A stretch of 64,000 nt of DNA from an uncultured Polaribacter sp. (GCF_947497695.1 NZ_CANMHM010000001.1:186001-250000), one strand, 5' to 3'. Shown: positions 25,250-35,098, numbered from the stretch's first letter. A program made the numbers and translations. The notes: generated by a model not told the origin, from the letters alone.

Positions 25250-27121
25250 TTAAGATTCTAACTTCATAGAAAGTTCTAACCAACGCTCTTCTTTTTGTTC
25301 TAAACTTGTAATTGTTTCTTGCAATTCTTCAGATTTTTCTGCTATATCTTCAGGTGCAATTTCTACATTTAAAAATTGTTTTTCTATGTTTGCTTTTCTG
25401 TTTTGCAATCTTTCTATATCTGCTTCTAAAGCACCAAATTCTCTTTTTTCGTTAAAACTTAGTGTGTTTTTATTTTCCTTTTTTGCAGATTTTTTATCTT
25501 CTTTTTTTTCAATGACTTTGGCAACTACATCATTTAAAGGATTACCATCATCATAAGCTCTAAAATCTGAGTAATTTCCTGGGAAATTTTCTACAACACC
25601 TTCTCCTCTAAAAACAAACAGTGCATCTACAATTTTATCCATAAAATACCTATCATGAGAAACCACTAAAAGGTTTCCAGGATAATCTAATAAGAAGTTT
25701 TCTAACACATTTAAGGTTACAACATCTAAATCGTTTGTAGGTTCATCAAGAATTAAAAAATTAGGATTCTGAATTAAAACAGCACATAAATACAAACGTT
25801 TTTGCTCTCCTCCAGACAGTTTTTCAACAAAATCGTATTGTTTCTTTTTATCAAACAAAAAACGCTCTAACAATTGCGATGCAGAAATTTTTCTTCCTTT
25901 GGTTAAAGGGATAAATTCTCCAAATTCCTTCACAACTTCAATTACTTTTTGCCCTTCTTTTATTTCGATTCCTGCTTGTGTATAATACCCAAATTTTACA
26001 GTTTCACCTAAAATAACTTTACCAGCATCTAAAGGTGCAGTTTCTGTAATAATATTTAAAAAAGAGGATTTTCCTGTTCCGTTTTTACCAATAATCCCAA
26101 CACGTTCTCCACGTTTAAAAACATAATCAAATCCGTCTAAAATCTTTTTATCTCCAAAAGATTTAGAAACTTTATGCAGTTCAAGAATTTTACTTCCCAA
26201 ACGTTCCATATTTATTTCTAATTGTACTTGATGATCTTTTCTACGTTGATGTGCTTTTTCTTTAATTGCGTAAAAATCATCGGTTCTAGATTTAGACTTA
26301 GTAGTTCTGGCTTTAGGTTGCTTACGCATCCACTCAAGTTCTTTTTTAAAGAGGCTCTTCGCTTTTCCTAAGTTTGTTGCTTCTAAGGCTAATCGTTCTT
26401 CTTTATTTTGCAAATAGTACGAATAATTCCCTTTGTATTTATAGATTTTACCTTCGTCTAATTCTAAAATTTCATTACAAACACGCTCTAAAAAGTAACG
26501 ATCATGCGTTACCATAAATAAGGTAATTTTTTCTTTTGCAAAGAAAGCCTCTAACCATTCTATCATTTCTAAATCTAAATGATTGGTAGGTTCATCTAAA
26601 ATTAATAAATCGGGTTTGTTAATTAAAACAATGGCTAAAGACAGTCTTTTTCTTTGTCCTCCAGAAAGTGCCCCAACTTTTAAAGTTAAATCGTCTAACT
26701 TTAATTTCGATAAAATTTGTCTGTATTGTGTTTCAAAGTCCCAAGCATTGTGCTGATCCATTAAATCAAATGCAGCTTGATAAGCATCTGTATCCTCTAA
26801 GTTTTTTAATGCTTTTTCATATTGATTTACAATAGAAAGGATTTTATTATCAGTAGCAAAAATGGTTTCTTCAATTGTTAAATCTGGATTGATATCATCT
26901 TTTTGAGCCAAATAAGCAATAGAAATTCCTTTTCTACTTACAACTTGTCCAGAATCTGGCACATCTAAACCTGCAATAATATTTAAGATAGATGTTTTTC
27001 CACTCCCATTTTTTGCTACAAAAGCAACTTTTTGATCTTTACTAATTCCAAAAGAAATGTCTTCAAATAAAACACGTTCTCCATAAGCTTTAGAAATATT
27101 TTCTACTGATAAATAATTCAC
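25250..27121 (-). CDS. ABC-F family ATPase (Uup-like)
   Basis: Two ABC ATPase domains sit in tandem with no membrane segment, which defines ABC-F proteins acting on ribosomes or, for Uup, on DNA transactions. The first Walker A is AKNGSGKT at 36-43, followed by LSGGQRKRLSLA and LLILDEPTNHLD; the second domain has IGKNGTGKSS, LSGGEQKRLYLC and FLILDEPTNDLD. A Lys/Glu-rich linker and a C-terminal coiled coil (about 545-623) favour the Uup/EttA-like subgroup. The length of 623 residues fits. Resistance-type ABC-F function cannot be ruled out but nothing suggests it. Confidence 0.94.
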   Translation of the reverse strand: MNYLSVENISKAYGERVLFEDISFGISKDQKVAFVAKNGSGKTSILNIIAGLDVPDSGQVVSRKGISIAYLAQKDDINPDLTIEETIFATDNKILSIVNQYEKALKNLEDTDAYQAAFDLMDQHNAWDFETQYRQILSKLKLDDLTLKVGALSGGQRKRLSLAIVLINKPDLLILDEPTNHLDLEMIEWLEAFFAKEKITLFMVTHDRYFLERVCNEILELDEGKIYKYKGNYSYYLQNKEERLALEATNLGKAKSLFKKELEWMRKQPKARTTKSKSRTDDFYAIKEKAHQRRKDHQVQLEINMERLGSKILELHKVSKSFGDKKILDGFDYVFKRGERVGIIGKNGTGKSSFLNIITETAPLDAGKVILGETVKFGYYTQAGIEIKEGQKVIEVVKEFGEFIPLTKGRKISASQLLERFLFDKKKQYDFVEKLSGGEQKRLYLCAVLIQNPNFLILDEPTNDLDVVTLNVLENFLLDYPGNLLVVSHDRYFMDKIVDALFVFRGEGVVENFPGNYSDFRAYDDGNPLNDVVAKVIEKKEDKKSAKKENKNTLSFNEKREFGALEADIERLQNRKANIEKQFLNVEIAPEDIAEKSEELQETITSLEQKEERWLELSMKLES

Positions 27122-27208
27122 AGAAATAAATTTAATTTTTGCAAAGAAACAAAAATCTAAGGCAGTAATTGTTGATTAAATAAACTCCTTTAAAAAAATA
27201 GTGAATAA

Positions 27209-27244
27209 AAAAAACGGAGAATCTAATTAGAGTCTCCGTTTTAA
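27209..27244 (-). terminator. Terminator of the OmpA-HhH operon
   Basis: AAAACGGAGA and TCTCCGTTTT form a stem around an 11-base loop just past the stop of the HhH gene, with A/T runs on both sides. Read on the minus strand it ends in a T-run. Confidence 0.75.
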
Positions 27245-27254
27245 TATAAATTGA

Positions 27255-27767
27255 TTAGCTTGGTAACTTACCACCATCTAATTCATCTTGCCATTTAAGC
27301 AATTCTTCCCATTTCCCTTTGCTAGCTAGTTCAGCCTGTTTTGGCCATGTACCAGGTTTGTGTACTTTAAAACGTTCACCTCCACTATCTAAAACCTCTT
27401 GACATTTTTCTACACTTGTATTACCAAGAGCTTGCCATGTTTTTATATTGTGGTTGTGGAATAATTCTTTAATTTTTGGTCCAATACCTTCTACAACTGT
27501 TAAATCGTCTTCTTTAATTTTTTTACCAAAAACAGCTTTTGCACTAGCAGCATTAAAAACTGTTGCAGTAGCTGTAGCAGTAGCAACAGCAGATACTTTA
27601 CTTTTTTTACAGGCATCTAATTCTGCTTCTAAAGTTGCAATTCTTGCATTGAGTTCCTTACAATTGCAAGACTCTTGATTATCTTTACTTGAAAATTTTC
27701 TTAATAAGTATCCTAATAAGGCACAAATAAGGCCTACTAAAAGTGGAATTAATATACACCAATTCAT
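27255..27767 (-). CDS. Membrane-anchored helix-hairpin-helix domain protein
   Basis: The N-terminus is a transmembrane helix (about 3-24), followed by a heptad-like stretch (ELNARIATLEAELDACK) and an Ala/Thr/Val linker. Residues about 87-165 form a helix-hairpin-helix module (LTVVEGIGPKIKELFHNHNI) with a following HKPGTWPKQAELASKGKWEEL, a module also seen attached to other Bacteroidota proteins. It is 14 bases downstream of the OmpA-like gene. The membrane anchor plus HhH suggests tethering of nucleic acid or protein near the envelope; the function is unknown. Confidence 0.75.
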   Translation of the reverse strand: MNWCILIPLLVGLICALLGYLLRKFSSKDNQESCNCKELNARIATLEAELDACKKSKVSAVATATATATVFNAASAKAVFGKKIKEDDLTVVEGIGPKIKELFHNHNIKTWQALGNTSVEKCQEVLDSGGERFKVHKPGTWPKQAELASKGKWEELLKWQDELDGGKLPS

Positions 27768-27781
27768 AATTTTATCTTTTT

Positions 27782-28711
27782 TTAATTAATTGTTATAACT
27801 GTTCTTCTATTTTTTGTTCTTCCTTCTTGAGTAGCATTATTTGCAATTGGCTCTTTATCTCCTTTAGAAAGTGCTTCTATATTATTACCTAAAATTCCGT
27901 TTTTAATCAAATAATTTCTAGCAAAATCTGCACGTTTTTGTCCTAAAACAACATTATTATTAGCATTCCCAACATTATCTGTATGACCAATGACTTGTAC
28001 TTTTACACCTGTTTTATCTACACATTTAGATATAGTTGCTATTTTATTTCGTTGTTCAGTTGTTAAATTTATAGCAGTCTGACCTGTTTTAAAATATAAA
28101 ACTAACGGATTCTCTTTAATAGATTCACAAGCCGTTTTTAATGCATCATCTTCAGAAGTATCAGTATCATTGCCTGTTAAAACACCAAAAGAAAAAGGGC
28201 CAAACAAAGTACTTTCTTTATCAGGATTGATTGTATCATTCAATTTGCCATTAGTATTAATTTGTTTGGAAGCGATACCTAAAGTCACAAAATAGTTTTT
28301 TACTGCATTTGCTCTTGCAAGACCTAAATTGGGAAAGGCAGAGTTATTAACCTCATCACTTTTATAAAAACCTAAAATATCTATGGTTTTTGAAGGATTT
28401 GATAAAAGATAGTTTTTTAGTTTTAAAGATTCTTCTTTTACTTTTAATGAAAGTGGTTCTAAAATTGAAAAATTTGACATTTTAAAGTTAAAATTGTCTT
28501 GCGATTCAATTTTTAAATTACTTGCTGCATCTGTAATTAAGAATGCATTTTTTGAAACTTCTTTTGCTTTTAGGTTTACTACTTCTTTATTGGGTTCTGT
28601 TTTTTCTTTTTCTTTGCTATAACAAACTTTACAGCATAAAAAGTAATACAAAACAGTACCTACAATAATTGTTAGCAAAATACCTAAAAGACAGATTGTT
28701 TTTTTTGTCAT
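27782..28711 (-). CDS. OmpA family protein with membrane anchor
   Basis: Residues about 5-27 are a hydrophobic anchor with Cys-Cys-x-x-Cys. A degenerate OmpA-like domain (about 80-150, IDILGFYKSDEVNN) precedes a complete one (about 200-309): VLYFKTGQTAINL, VQVIGHTDNVGNANNN, LGQKRADFARNYL and EGRTKNRRTVITIN, the peptidoglycan-binding signature. The 309-residue protein probably ties the envelope to peptidoglycan. It is the first gene of a two-gene operon with the HhH protein. Confidence 0.85.
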   Translation of the reverse strand: MTKKTICLLGILLTIIVGTVLYYFLCCKVCYSKEKEKTEPNKEVVNLKAKEVSKNAFLITDAASNLKIESQDNFNFKMSNFSILEPLSLKVKEESLKLKNYLLSNPSKTIDILGFYKSDEVNNSAFPNLGLARANAVKNYFVTLGIASKQINTNGKLNDTINPDKESTLFGPFSFGVLTGNDTDTSEDDALKTACESIKENPLVLYFKTGQTAINLTTEQRNKIATISKCVDKTGVKVQVIGHTDNVGNANNNVVLGQKRADFARNYLIKNGILGNNIEALSKGDKEPIANNATQEGRTKNRRTVITIN

Positions 28712-28823
28712 AATTGATTTTTGTTTTGTTATTGATACTCTTACAAACTTAAGCTTTATCTATTAAAACTTAAAGGAATTTACTATAAAATTGATTATAA
28801 GTCATTTACAACACTAAAAAAAT

Positions 28824-28848
28824 CAATAATATTTAATGAATATTATTG
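28824..28848. repeat. Perfect 10-base inverted repeat in a divergent promoter region
   Basis: CAATAATATT and AATATTATTG flank the 5-base loop TAATG. It lies between the divergent OmpA-like and nucleotidyltransferase genes, 113 bases before the former and 78 bases before the latter. It could be a regulator site or a simple AT-rich hairpin. Confidence 0.45.
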
Positions 28849-28925
28849 TAAAAATAGCAAAAATGAATCTTTTAGAATCTCTTAATTAGTATTATATTGC
28901 GTTGGTATTACACAAAAATAAAAAC

Positions 28926-29942
28926 ATGAAAATTATAGTACCAATGGCAGGAATTGGGTCTCGTTTAAGACCCCATACATTAACAGTTCCAAAACCTTTA
29001 ACAGTAATTGCAGGCAAACCAATTGTACAACGTTTGGTAGAGGATATTGCTTCTGTTATTGATGAAAAAATTGATGAAATTGCTTTTGTAATTGGTACTG
29101 TTGCCAAAGGATTTCCTACAGATACTGAAGAACAATTATTAAAGATAGCAAAAGAATTAGGTGCAAAAGGTTCTGTATATGTGCAAGAAGAAGCTTTAGG
29201 AACTGCACATGCAATTTACTGTGCAAAAGAATCTTTAAGCGGGCCTTGTGTTGTAGCTTATGCAGACACTTTATTTAAAGCTGATTTTAAATTAGATGCA
29301 AATGCAGATGGTGCAATTTGGGTAAGTAAGGTAGCAAACCCAAGTGCTTTTGGTGTGGTAAAATTACAAGATGGTTTTATTACCGATTTTATAGAAAAAC
29401 CAAAAGATTTTGTTTCTGATTTGGCAATTATAGGAATTTATTACTTTAAAAGTGGTGATAAACTATTAGAAGAAATTCAATATTTAATTGATCATGATTT
29501 AAAAGAAAATAATGAATATCAGTTAACCAATGTTTTAGAGTCTTTAAAACAACAAGGTGCAAAATTTATTCCTGGAACGGTAAATACTTGGATGGATTGT
29601 GGTAAAAAAGACCCAACAGTAGACACCAATAAACAAGTATTAACTTTTGAACACCAAGCAGGAAACAATTTAGTTGCTAAAAATGTGGTTTTAGAAAATT
29701 CAGAAATCATTCAACCTTGTTTTATTGGAGAAAATGTAGTGCTTAAAAATACCAAAATTGGTCCTTATGTTTCTATTGGAGCAAATAGTGTTGTAGAAAA
29801 TTCTACAATTGTAAACTCTCTAATTCAAACTAATGTAACAATATCTAATGCAAATTTAGATACAGCCATGATTGGTAATTATGCAAAATATAACGGTAAA
29901 TATACCTCTGTAAGTATTGGTGATTATACAGAATTAACGTAA
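28926..29942 (+). CDS. Sugar-phosphate nucleotidyltransferase
   Basis: The start at 28926 gives the canonical N-terminus MKIIVPMAGIGSRLRPHTLT with VPKPLTVIAGKPI, the nucleotide-binding signature of glucose-1-phosphate thymidylyl/uridylyltransferases; an upstream start at 28902 adds a non-conserved tail. Residues 1-235 form the transferase domain (GVVKLQDGFITDFIEKPKD, AIIGIYYFKSG). Residues about 255-338 are left-handed beta-helix hexapeptides (ENVVLKNTKIGPYVSIGANS). It makes a nucleotide sugar, identity unknown. Its stop overlaps the next start. Confidence 0.9.
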   Translation: MKIIVPMAGIGSRLRPHTLTVPKPLTVIAGKPIVQRLVEDIASVIDEKIDEIAFVIGTVAKGFPTDTEEQLLKIAKELGAKGSVYVQEEALGTAHAIYCAKESLSGPCVVAYADTLFKADFKLDANADGAIWVSKVANPSAFGVVKLQDGFITDFIEKPKDFVSDLAIIGIYYFKSGDKLLEEIQYLIDHDLKENNEYQLTNVLESLKQQGAKFIPGTVNTWMDCGKKDPTVDTNKQVLTFEHQAGNNLVAKNVVLENSEIIQPCFIGENVVLKNTKIGPYVSIGANSVVENSTIVNSLIQTNVTISNANLDTAMIGNYAKYNGKYTSVSIGDYTELT

Positions 29943-30916
29943 TGATTTTTAGAATAAAGAACATAGAAAAGAGAAAAGAAAACCATTTTTTTTATTTAAA
30001 ATGGGCTCTTTTTTCTTTGCTCTTTTTTCTAATTTCTTCAAAAAGTGTGTGTCAAGATAGTTTACCTATAGTTAAAGATACATTAAAAGAAAAAGAGTTA
30101 AATTTTCAACCCTTTTTTTTTAAAGCGTTGTCAGAAAAAGCAATTGGCAATCATCAAAAAGCAATTGAAAACTTAGAAAGTTGTAATGAATTGATTCCAA
30201 ATAATATTGCTGTATTCTTTGAATTTTCTAAAAACTATTTAAAATTAAACAAAACCTTTATTGCAAAAGAGTACATTAATAGAGCTTTACTAAAAGATCC
30301 AAATAATATTTGGATGTTAAAACATTTAGTAAAAATTTGTGTAAAGGAAAAAGATATTGAAGAAGCAATCAATGTTCAACAAAAATTAGTAGCAATTAAC
30401 TTAAAAGAAAGAGAACATCTTGTAAAACTGTATTTGCAAAATAATGATTCTAAAAAAGCAATTGCTTTGATGAATTTAATGGAGAGAGAAAAAGTACTTT
30501 CTGCTAAATTTAGAAAGTTGAAAAACAATTTAGAAAACCAAAAAAAACAAACGGTAACTGAAGAGAAAAAAGTTATAAGTGGCTCTCTAAAAGAGCAATT
30601 TAAAAACAATAAATCGTTTGCTATTTTAAAACGAATCTTAACAGATTCAAAAACAAATATTGAAGAACAATTAAAATATGCAGAAACAGGAATTTTATAT
30701 TTTCCTGCACAACCTTTTGTATATTTAGTAAAAGGAAAAGCACTTAATTATCAGAAAAAATATAAAAAGGCGTTATTAAGTTTACAAAACGGTATTGATT
30801 TTGTTATTGAAGATGAAATGGAAGCTGACTTTTATAAAGAAATGGCAGTTGCTTACAAAGGTTTAAATGATTTTGAAAACGAAAAAAAATGTATTGAAAA
30901 ATCAAAAAAAATATAA
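29942..30916 (+). CDS. Tetratricopeptide-repeat protein
   Basis: The ATG at 29942 overlaps the previous stop (TAATG). A membrane segment or signal (about 20-37, WALFSLLFFLISSKSVCQ) is followed by helical repeats of about 34 residues with TPR spacing (NHQKAIENLESCNELIPNN, KEYINRALLKDPNNIWML, LKYAETGILYFPAQPFVYL, YKKALLSLQNGIDFV). The 324-residue protein is probably exported to the periplasm and acts as a scaffold. It is co-transcribed with a DUF4292 lipoprotein and an EnvC-like gene, suggesting an envelope role. Confidence 0.85.
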   Translation: MIFRIKNIEKRKENHFFYLKWALFSLLFFLISSKSVCQDSLPIVKDTLKEKELNFQPFFFKALSEKAIGNHQKAIENLESCNELIPNNIAVFFEFSKNYLKLNKTFIAKEYINRALLKDPNNIWMLKHLVKICVKEKDIEEAINVQQKLVAINLKEREHLVKLYLQNNDSKKAIALMNLMEREKVLSAKFRKLKNNLENQKKQTVTEEKKVISGSLKEQFKNNKSFAILKRILTDSKTNIEEQLKYAETGILYFPAQPFVYLVKGKALNYQKKYKKALLSLQNGIDFVIEDEMEADFYKEMAVAYKGLNDFENEKKCIEKSKKI

Positions 30917-30917
30917 A

Positions 30918-31691
30918 ATGAAATTTATAAAGTACTTAATAATCTTTACAATAATTGTATTTACTTCTTGTAAAACAAAAAAAAATATGATTGATGCAAA
31001 TTTAGTAGCCAAAGAAATGTCTGCCAAAAAGGTAGCCAAAAAACATATTGCTGCTAATTTTGATAAAAAATCAATAGATGCAAAACTAAAAGCAGATTTT
31101 GATAATGGAAAACTAAAACAAAGTATTTCTGTTAGTTTAAAAATGATAAAAGACGAAGTTATTTGGCTAAAAGGATCAAAATTCGTTACTGTTTTTAAAG
31201 CTAAAATTACTCCAAACAACGTGCGTTTCTACTCACCTTTAACCAGACAGTATTTTGATGGAGATTTTTCTATGATTAAAAAAATATTAGGTACAGATAT
31301 TAATTTTGAGCAACTGCAAAACCTATTTTTAGGACAATCTTTTACAGATGTAAGACAAGAAAAGCAAAACATTAAAATAGCCGATAATTCTTATGTATTA
31401 TCACCAGAAATTCAGGCAAATTTGTTTGATATTTTCTTTTCTGTAAATCCTGCTCATTTTAAGTTAGATAAACAAGCCATTGTAAATGCTAAAAAAAATC
31501 AACGATTAGAAATTTTTTATCCAACTTATGATGTAAAGGATAATTCTATATATCCATCAACAATTAAAATAAGAGCAAAACAAAAAAGTAAGTTTACAAA
31601 TGTAGATTTTATGGTAAAATCTATAGAATTTGATACCGATTTTACTACTGATTTTTCAATTCCTAAAGGGTACAAGCAAATTAAATTATAG
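30918..31691 (+). CDS. DUF4292 lipoprotein
   Basis: The start at 30918, one base after the TPR stop, gives a lipoprotein signal MKFIKYLIIFTIIVFTSC with Cys18; a longer frame from 30867 would overlap the TPR gene. The 257-residue body (KQSISVSLKMIKDEVIWLKGSKFVTVFKAKITPNNVRFYSP has this beta-rich character, in parts) matches DUF4292, a LolA/LolB-like fold family of Bacteroidota. A role in lipoprotein or lipid handling at the envelope is an inference. It overlaps the EnvC-like start by one base. Confidence 0.85.
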   Translation: MKFIKYLIIFTIIVFTSCKTKKNMIDANLVAKEMSAKKVAKKHIAANFDKKSIDAKLKADFDNGKLKQSISVSLKMIKDEVIWLKGSKFVTVFKAKITPNNVRFYSPLTRQYFDGDFSMIKKILGTDINFEQLQNLFLGQSFTDVRQEKQNIKIADNSYVLSPEIQANLFDIFFSVNPAHFKLDKQAIVNAKKNQRLEIFYPTYDVKDNSIYPSTIKIRAKQKSKFTNVDFMVKSIEFDTDFTTDFSIPKGYKQIKL

Positions 31692-32926
31692 TGAAAAGTA
31701 AAAAAAAATACATCTCAATTTTTATTATTTTTATAAGTGTATTTACTGTTTTTGGTCAAAGCCGAAAAGAATTAGAGAAGCAACGTAAAAAACTGAATAA
31801 AGAAATTAAACAGGTTAATACCCTGCTTTTTAATGAGATTAAAAAAGAGAAAAATGCTTTAGAAGATTTAAAAGATATTAAGAAAAAAATAGATGTTAGG
31901 GCTAAATTAATTTCTACAATAAACTCTGAAGTATCTATTTTATCAAAAGAAATAAACGTAAATGAAACTGAATTTAAAAAATTAAATAACAATTTAACCA
32001 ATTTAAAAAAAGATTATGCTGATATGATTTTAAAATCATACAAAAGTAAATCTCAACAAAGTAGAATGATGTTTTTACTTTCTTCGCAGAATTTTTATCA
32101 AGCATATAAAAGGTTAGAATACTTAAAACAATACACGACGTTTAGAAAAAAGCAAGGAGAGGATATTATTAAACAAAAAAATATTATTAAAAAACTACAA
32201 GATTCTTTAGTATTTCAAAAAAGAGTTAAAGACACTTTAATACTGTCTGAAAAACAACAAAAAAATAAAATTGAAGTTGATAAGAATAATAAAGAAAAAT
32301 TAATAAAAACCATAAAGAAAAAAGAGAACAAGTACAAAAAAGAGCTTAAAGAGAAAATTAAGGAAGAGAAAAAAGTTACTGCTAGGATTGATAAAAAAAT
32401 TCGTGAAGAAATTGAAAGAGCGAACAGAATTGCAAGAGAAAAATTAAAAGACAAACCTAAATCTGTAAAGAAAAACGAGTTTATTTTAAGTCCAGAAGCA
32501 AAGGCTTTAGCTGCAAATTTTGAATTAAATAAAGGAAAACTACCTTGGCCTGTGAAATCGGGTATTGTAGTTAGAAAATTTGGAAATCAACCTCACCCTT
32601 CGTTTCCTGGAATTACTGTAAATGGAACAGGCTTGCATATTGTAACAAAACAAGGTGCAAAAGCAGAAGCTATTTTTAATGGAACAGTACTAAATATTTT
32701 AAAAAGTTCTGAAGGCACAAAAAACGTCTTAATTCAACATGGAAACTACATTTCATCATACAATAATTTAGAAACAACCTTTGTTAAAAAAGGAGATCAA
32801 ATTTTTACAGGACAAAATATTGGTCAAATTTTTACAGACAAAGTTTCTAAAAAGACCAAACTTATTTTTGTCATCTTTAAAAACACCACACGTTTAAATC
32901 CTTCTTCTTGGATTTTAAAAAGATAA
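31691..32926 (+). CDS. EnvC-like murein hydrolase activator with degenerate LytM domain
   Basis: A GTG start at 31691 overlaps the DUF4292 stop. A signal peptide (about 1-24, ending VFGQ) is followed by a long coiled coil (about 25-265) rich in Lys and Glu, and a C-terminal LytM/M23 fold (about 285-411). The zinc residues of active M23 enzymes are missing: GLHIVTKQG lacks the Asp, and the HxH motif is replaced by LIFVIF. That is the pattern of EnvC, which activates amidases during cell separation rather than cutting murein itself. Confidence 0.88.
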   Translation: MKSKKKYISIFIIFISVFTVFGQSRKELEKQRKKLNKEIKQVNTLLFNEIKKEKNALEDLKDIKKKIDVRAKLISTINSEVSILSKEINVNETEFKKLNNNLTNLKKDYADMILKSYKSKSQQSRMMFLLSSQNFYQAYKRLEYLKQYTTFRKKQGEDIIKQKNIIKKLQDSLVFQKRVKDTLILSEKQQKNKIEVDKNNKEKLIKTIKKKENKYKKELKEKIKEEKKVTARIDKKIREEIERANRIAREKLKDKPKSVKKNEFILSPEAKALAANFELNKGKLPWPVKSGIVVRKFGNQPHPSFPGITVNGTGLHIVTKQGAKAEAIFNGTVLNILKSSEGTKNVLIQHGNYISSYNNLETTFVKKGDQIFTGQNIGQIFTDKVSKKTKLIFVIFKNTTRLNPSSWILKR

Positions 32927-33087
32927 TTTTATAGATAATACACTCTATTAAGCTCTAAGTATGTTAATTTAATTTAAAATTTTTACAGTTGCTTTTTTGT
33001 AATATTTTTAAATAGAATAGTCAAAAAAAATAGCCTTATGTATGTTAGTTAGAAGTAAAAAAAAATGAAAATTAAACATTACATTTA

Positions 33088-33591
33088 CTACAATGGCTGA
33101 GGAGAATATTTGATATTTTTTTGAAGAATAATTGAATTAGGAAGTGTAATCAATTCTTTTTCTGGTGTTCTTAATGTGATAAAAAATGCACCAATATCTC
33201 TAATTTCTCCAGTAATATTATTATCTTTTTCTAAAATAGTAATAAAATCTCCAATCTTTACAGGATAATTAATATATAAAATAATGCCAGCAGTTATGTT
33301 AGATAAAATAGACCATTGAGCAAAAAAAGCAATGCCTAAAATAGTTAAAAAAGAAGAAACATAAATTAATAATTGCTGTTCATCTACTCCCCAAATAAAA
33401 GCAACTACAACAATTACAGTTAAATACATTAAAATTGAAATAATTTTATTGGTAACAACAATCCTTGCATTCTGAAATCCAAATTTTAACTGAATTTTTC
33501 GAAGCGATTTTGTAATAAAAAACCGTAAAATAAAAGCCACAGCAATAACAATAACAGATTCTAAAATTTTAAAATGATTTAAAAATTCCAT
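33088..33591 (-). CDS. Small MscS-family mechanosensitive channel protein
   Basis: This 167-residue protein has three hydrophobic segments (about 10-30, 50-70, 75-98) and the MscS pore/beta-domain junction AQWSILSNITAGIILYINYP followed by VKIGDFITI. It keeps only the core of MscS with a truncated cytoplasmic beta domain ending at about residue 165. Such short channels relieve osmotic pressure. It lies 10 bases downstream of the thioesterase gene. Confidence 0.88.
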   Translation of the reverse strand: MEFLNHFKILESVIVIAVAFILRFFITKSLRKIQLKFGFQNARIVVTNKIISILMYLTVIVVVAFIWGVDEQQLLIYVSSFLTILGIAFFAQWSILSNITAGIILYINYPVKIGDFITILEKDNNITGEIRDIGAFFITLRTPEKELITLPNSIILQKNIKYSPQPL

Positions 33592-33601
33592 AGTTTTATA
33601 T

Positions 33602-34114
33602 TTATTTAAACAAAGCTTTTAATGCAGTAGCTTCATTTGGGTTTAATTTTCCTGCCAAAACCAAGCTTAATTCTTTACGTCTTAAAGCACCTTCATAACG
33701 TTCTTTTTCTAGATCTGTTTCTGGTATTATTTGTGGCACAGCAACAGGTTTTCCTTTCTCATCAACAGCAACAAAAGTATAAATACCTTCGTTTACTTTT
33801 GTTCTAGATCTAGAGGCTAAATCTTCTATCCAAACATCCACATAAATTTCCATAGAAGACTTAAAAGCTCTTGATGCTTTAGCTTCTATAGTAACCACAC
33901 TTCCCATGGGTACAGCCTTAGAAAATGCAACATGATTTACAGACGCAGTAACTACAATTCTTCTAGAGTGTCTTCTAGCAGCAATACTACAAGCTCTATC
34001 CATTCTTGCTAATAATTCGCCACCAAAAAGGTTGTCTAAATAATTGGTATCACCAGGTAACACTAAATCTGTAAGTACTGTTAAAGATTGTTTTGGCGTT
34101 TTTGCTTCCATCAA
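33602..34114 (-). CDS. Acyl-CoA thioesterase, hotdog fold
   Basis: The 170-residue single-hotdog protein matches the YciA/ACOT-type thioesterases. LPGDTNYLDNLFGGELLARM at about 18-37 carries the conserved Asn/Asp and GG, followed by RHSRRIVVTASVNHVAFSKAV and GSVVTIEAKASRAFKSSMEI. It hydrolyses medium- to long-chain acyl-CoA to free acid and CoA. It is followed on the same strand by the MscS-like gene. Confidence 0.92.
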   Translation of the reverse strand: MMEAKTPKQSLTVLTDLVLPGDTNYLDNLFGGELLARMDRACSIAARRHSRRIVVTASVNHVAFSKAVPMGSVVTIEAKASRAFKSSMEIYVDVWIEDLASRSRTKVNEGIYTFVAVDEKGKPVAVPQIIPETDLEKERYEGALRRKELSLVLAGKLNPNEATALKALFK

Positions 34115-34192
34115 AAAATATTTTTGGTAAAGATAACATTCAGATTTTTAAAAAAGAATATTAAAAACGATAAAGAAAAAATGTGATTTCGT

Positions 34193-35098
34193 TTACTTTT
34201 TAATCAACAACCAAGCACCTTTAGATACTGTCTTTTGTATTTTGTAAAGATTGTTTGTAGCTTCGTTTCTATCTGAATAACTACTAAATGAAACTTGAGT
34301 AAGTCCCCATTTATTGACCCCAATTATTTTGGCATCATAACCTTTTGCTTGCAATTGTTTTACTTTTTTTTCTGCGTTTTGTACAAATTTAAAAGCACCT
34401 GCTACAATATGATAAGGTTTAGAGATTTCTTTAACAACATTTAAACGAATCGTTGGTAAAGGATTAGAAATTACAAACGTTGCAGTTTGTATCTTTTTTT
34501 GAAGTATTTTTTCTTGTGTTGCTATGGTTTCTTTTTCTTGTTTATTTTGATAACCATTGTAACCTGCAAAACTTAATGTTAATAAAATGGCAGCTGTTGC
34601 AGCAATTTTTATAAACAAAGGAACTCGTTTCTCCTCTTCTTTTTCAACAATAGGTACAAAAGGTTTTGCTTGTTGTTTGTATCTAGAAATTGATGAAGAA
34701 GCTACTGTTGTTAAACCAAAAGATGCTGTTAAATAATTAACTTTGGTATTAGGTTCAAAAACAATTTTTTTATCTTCAGATAAAGATAAAATCCCTAAAT
34801 TTTCTAGGGTAACAAATTTAGATTGCAACTCATTTTGCCAATTGGTTACAGACAAAGAAATGGCTGTACAAGCTTGCTCAAAAGACATTTTCTCTGCAGA
34901 AGCAACATAATTAGCCAACAAACCATCATTATGTTTTAACAAATTATTAAATGAAATTTGTTTTGTTGGTGGGGTAAAAGTATGAGAATAGCTATTTATT
35001 TTTGCACCAATTTTGTTGGTTACAAAACCACCAAAATTGGGTACAATTACACAATCGTATCTGTATAATAAATCGTTAATATAATTGGCTAAATTCAT
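34193..35098 (-). CDS. SPOR domain protein with N-terminal CCDC81-like HU domain
   Basis: The N-terminal 1-130 (LLYRYDCVIVPNFGGFVTN, ISLSVTNWQNEL, LENLGILSLSEDKKIVF) is the bacterial CCDC81-type HU-like domain. A transmembrane helix (about 172-190) follows, and residues about 225-301 form a SPOR domain (PYHIVAGAFKFVQNAEKKVK) that binds denuded septal peptidoglycan. The layout puts the HU-like part in the cytoplasm and SPOR in the periplasm, linking division sites with an interior partner. The gene is divergent from dprA. Confidence 0.9.
   Translation of the reverse strand: MNLANYINDLLYRYDCVIVPNFGGFVTNKIGAKINSYSHTFTPPTKQISFNNLLKHNDGLLANYVASAEKMSFEQACTAISLSVTNWQNELQSKFVTLENLGILSLSEDKKIVFEPNTKVNYLTASFGLTTVASSSISRYKQQAKPFVPIVEKEEEKRVPLFIKIAATAAILLTLSFAGYNGYQNKQEKETIATQEKILQKKIQTATFVISNPLPTIRLNVVKEISKPYHIVAGAFKFVQNAEKKVKQLQAKGYDAKIIGVNKWGLTQVSFSSYSDRNEATNNLYKIQKTVSKGAWLLIKK

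Noticed and set aside
25250..27121. Antibiotic-resistance ABC-F
   Set aside because: The linker and C-terminal coiled coil look like the housekeeping Uup type, and no resistance context is present.
30867..30917. Upstream start for the DUF4292 gene
   Set aside because: It would overlap the TPR gene by 50 bases and bury the lipoprotein signal; the ATG at 30918 gives a standard lipobox.
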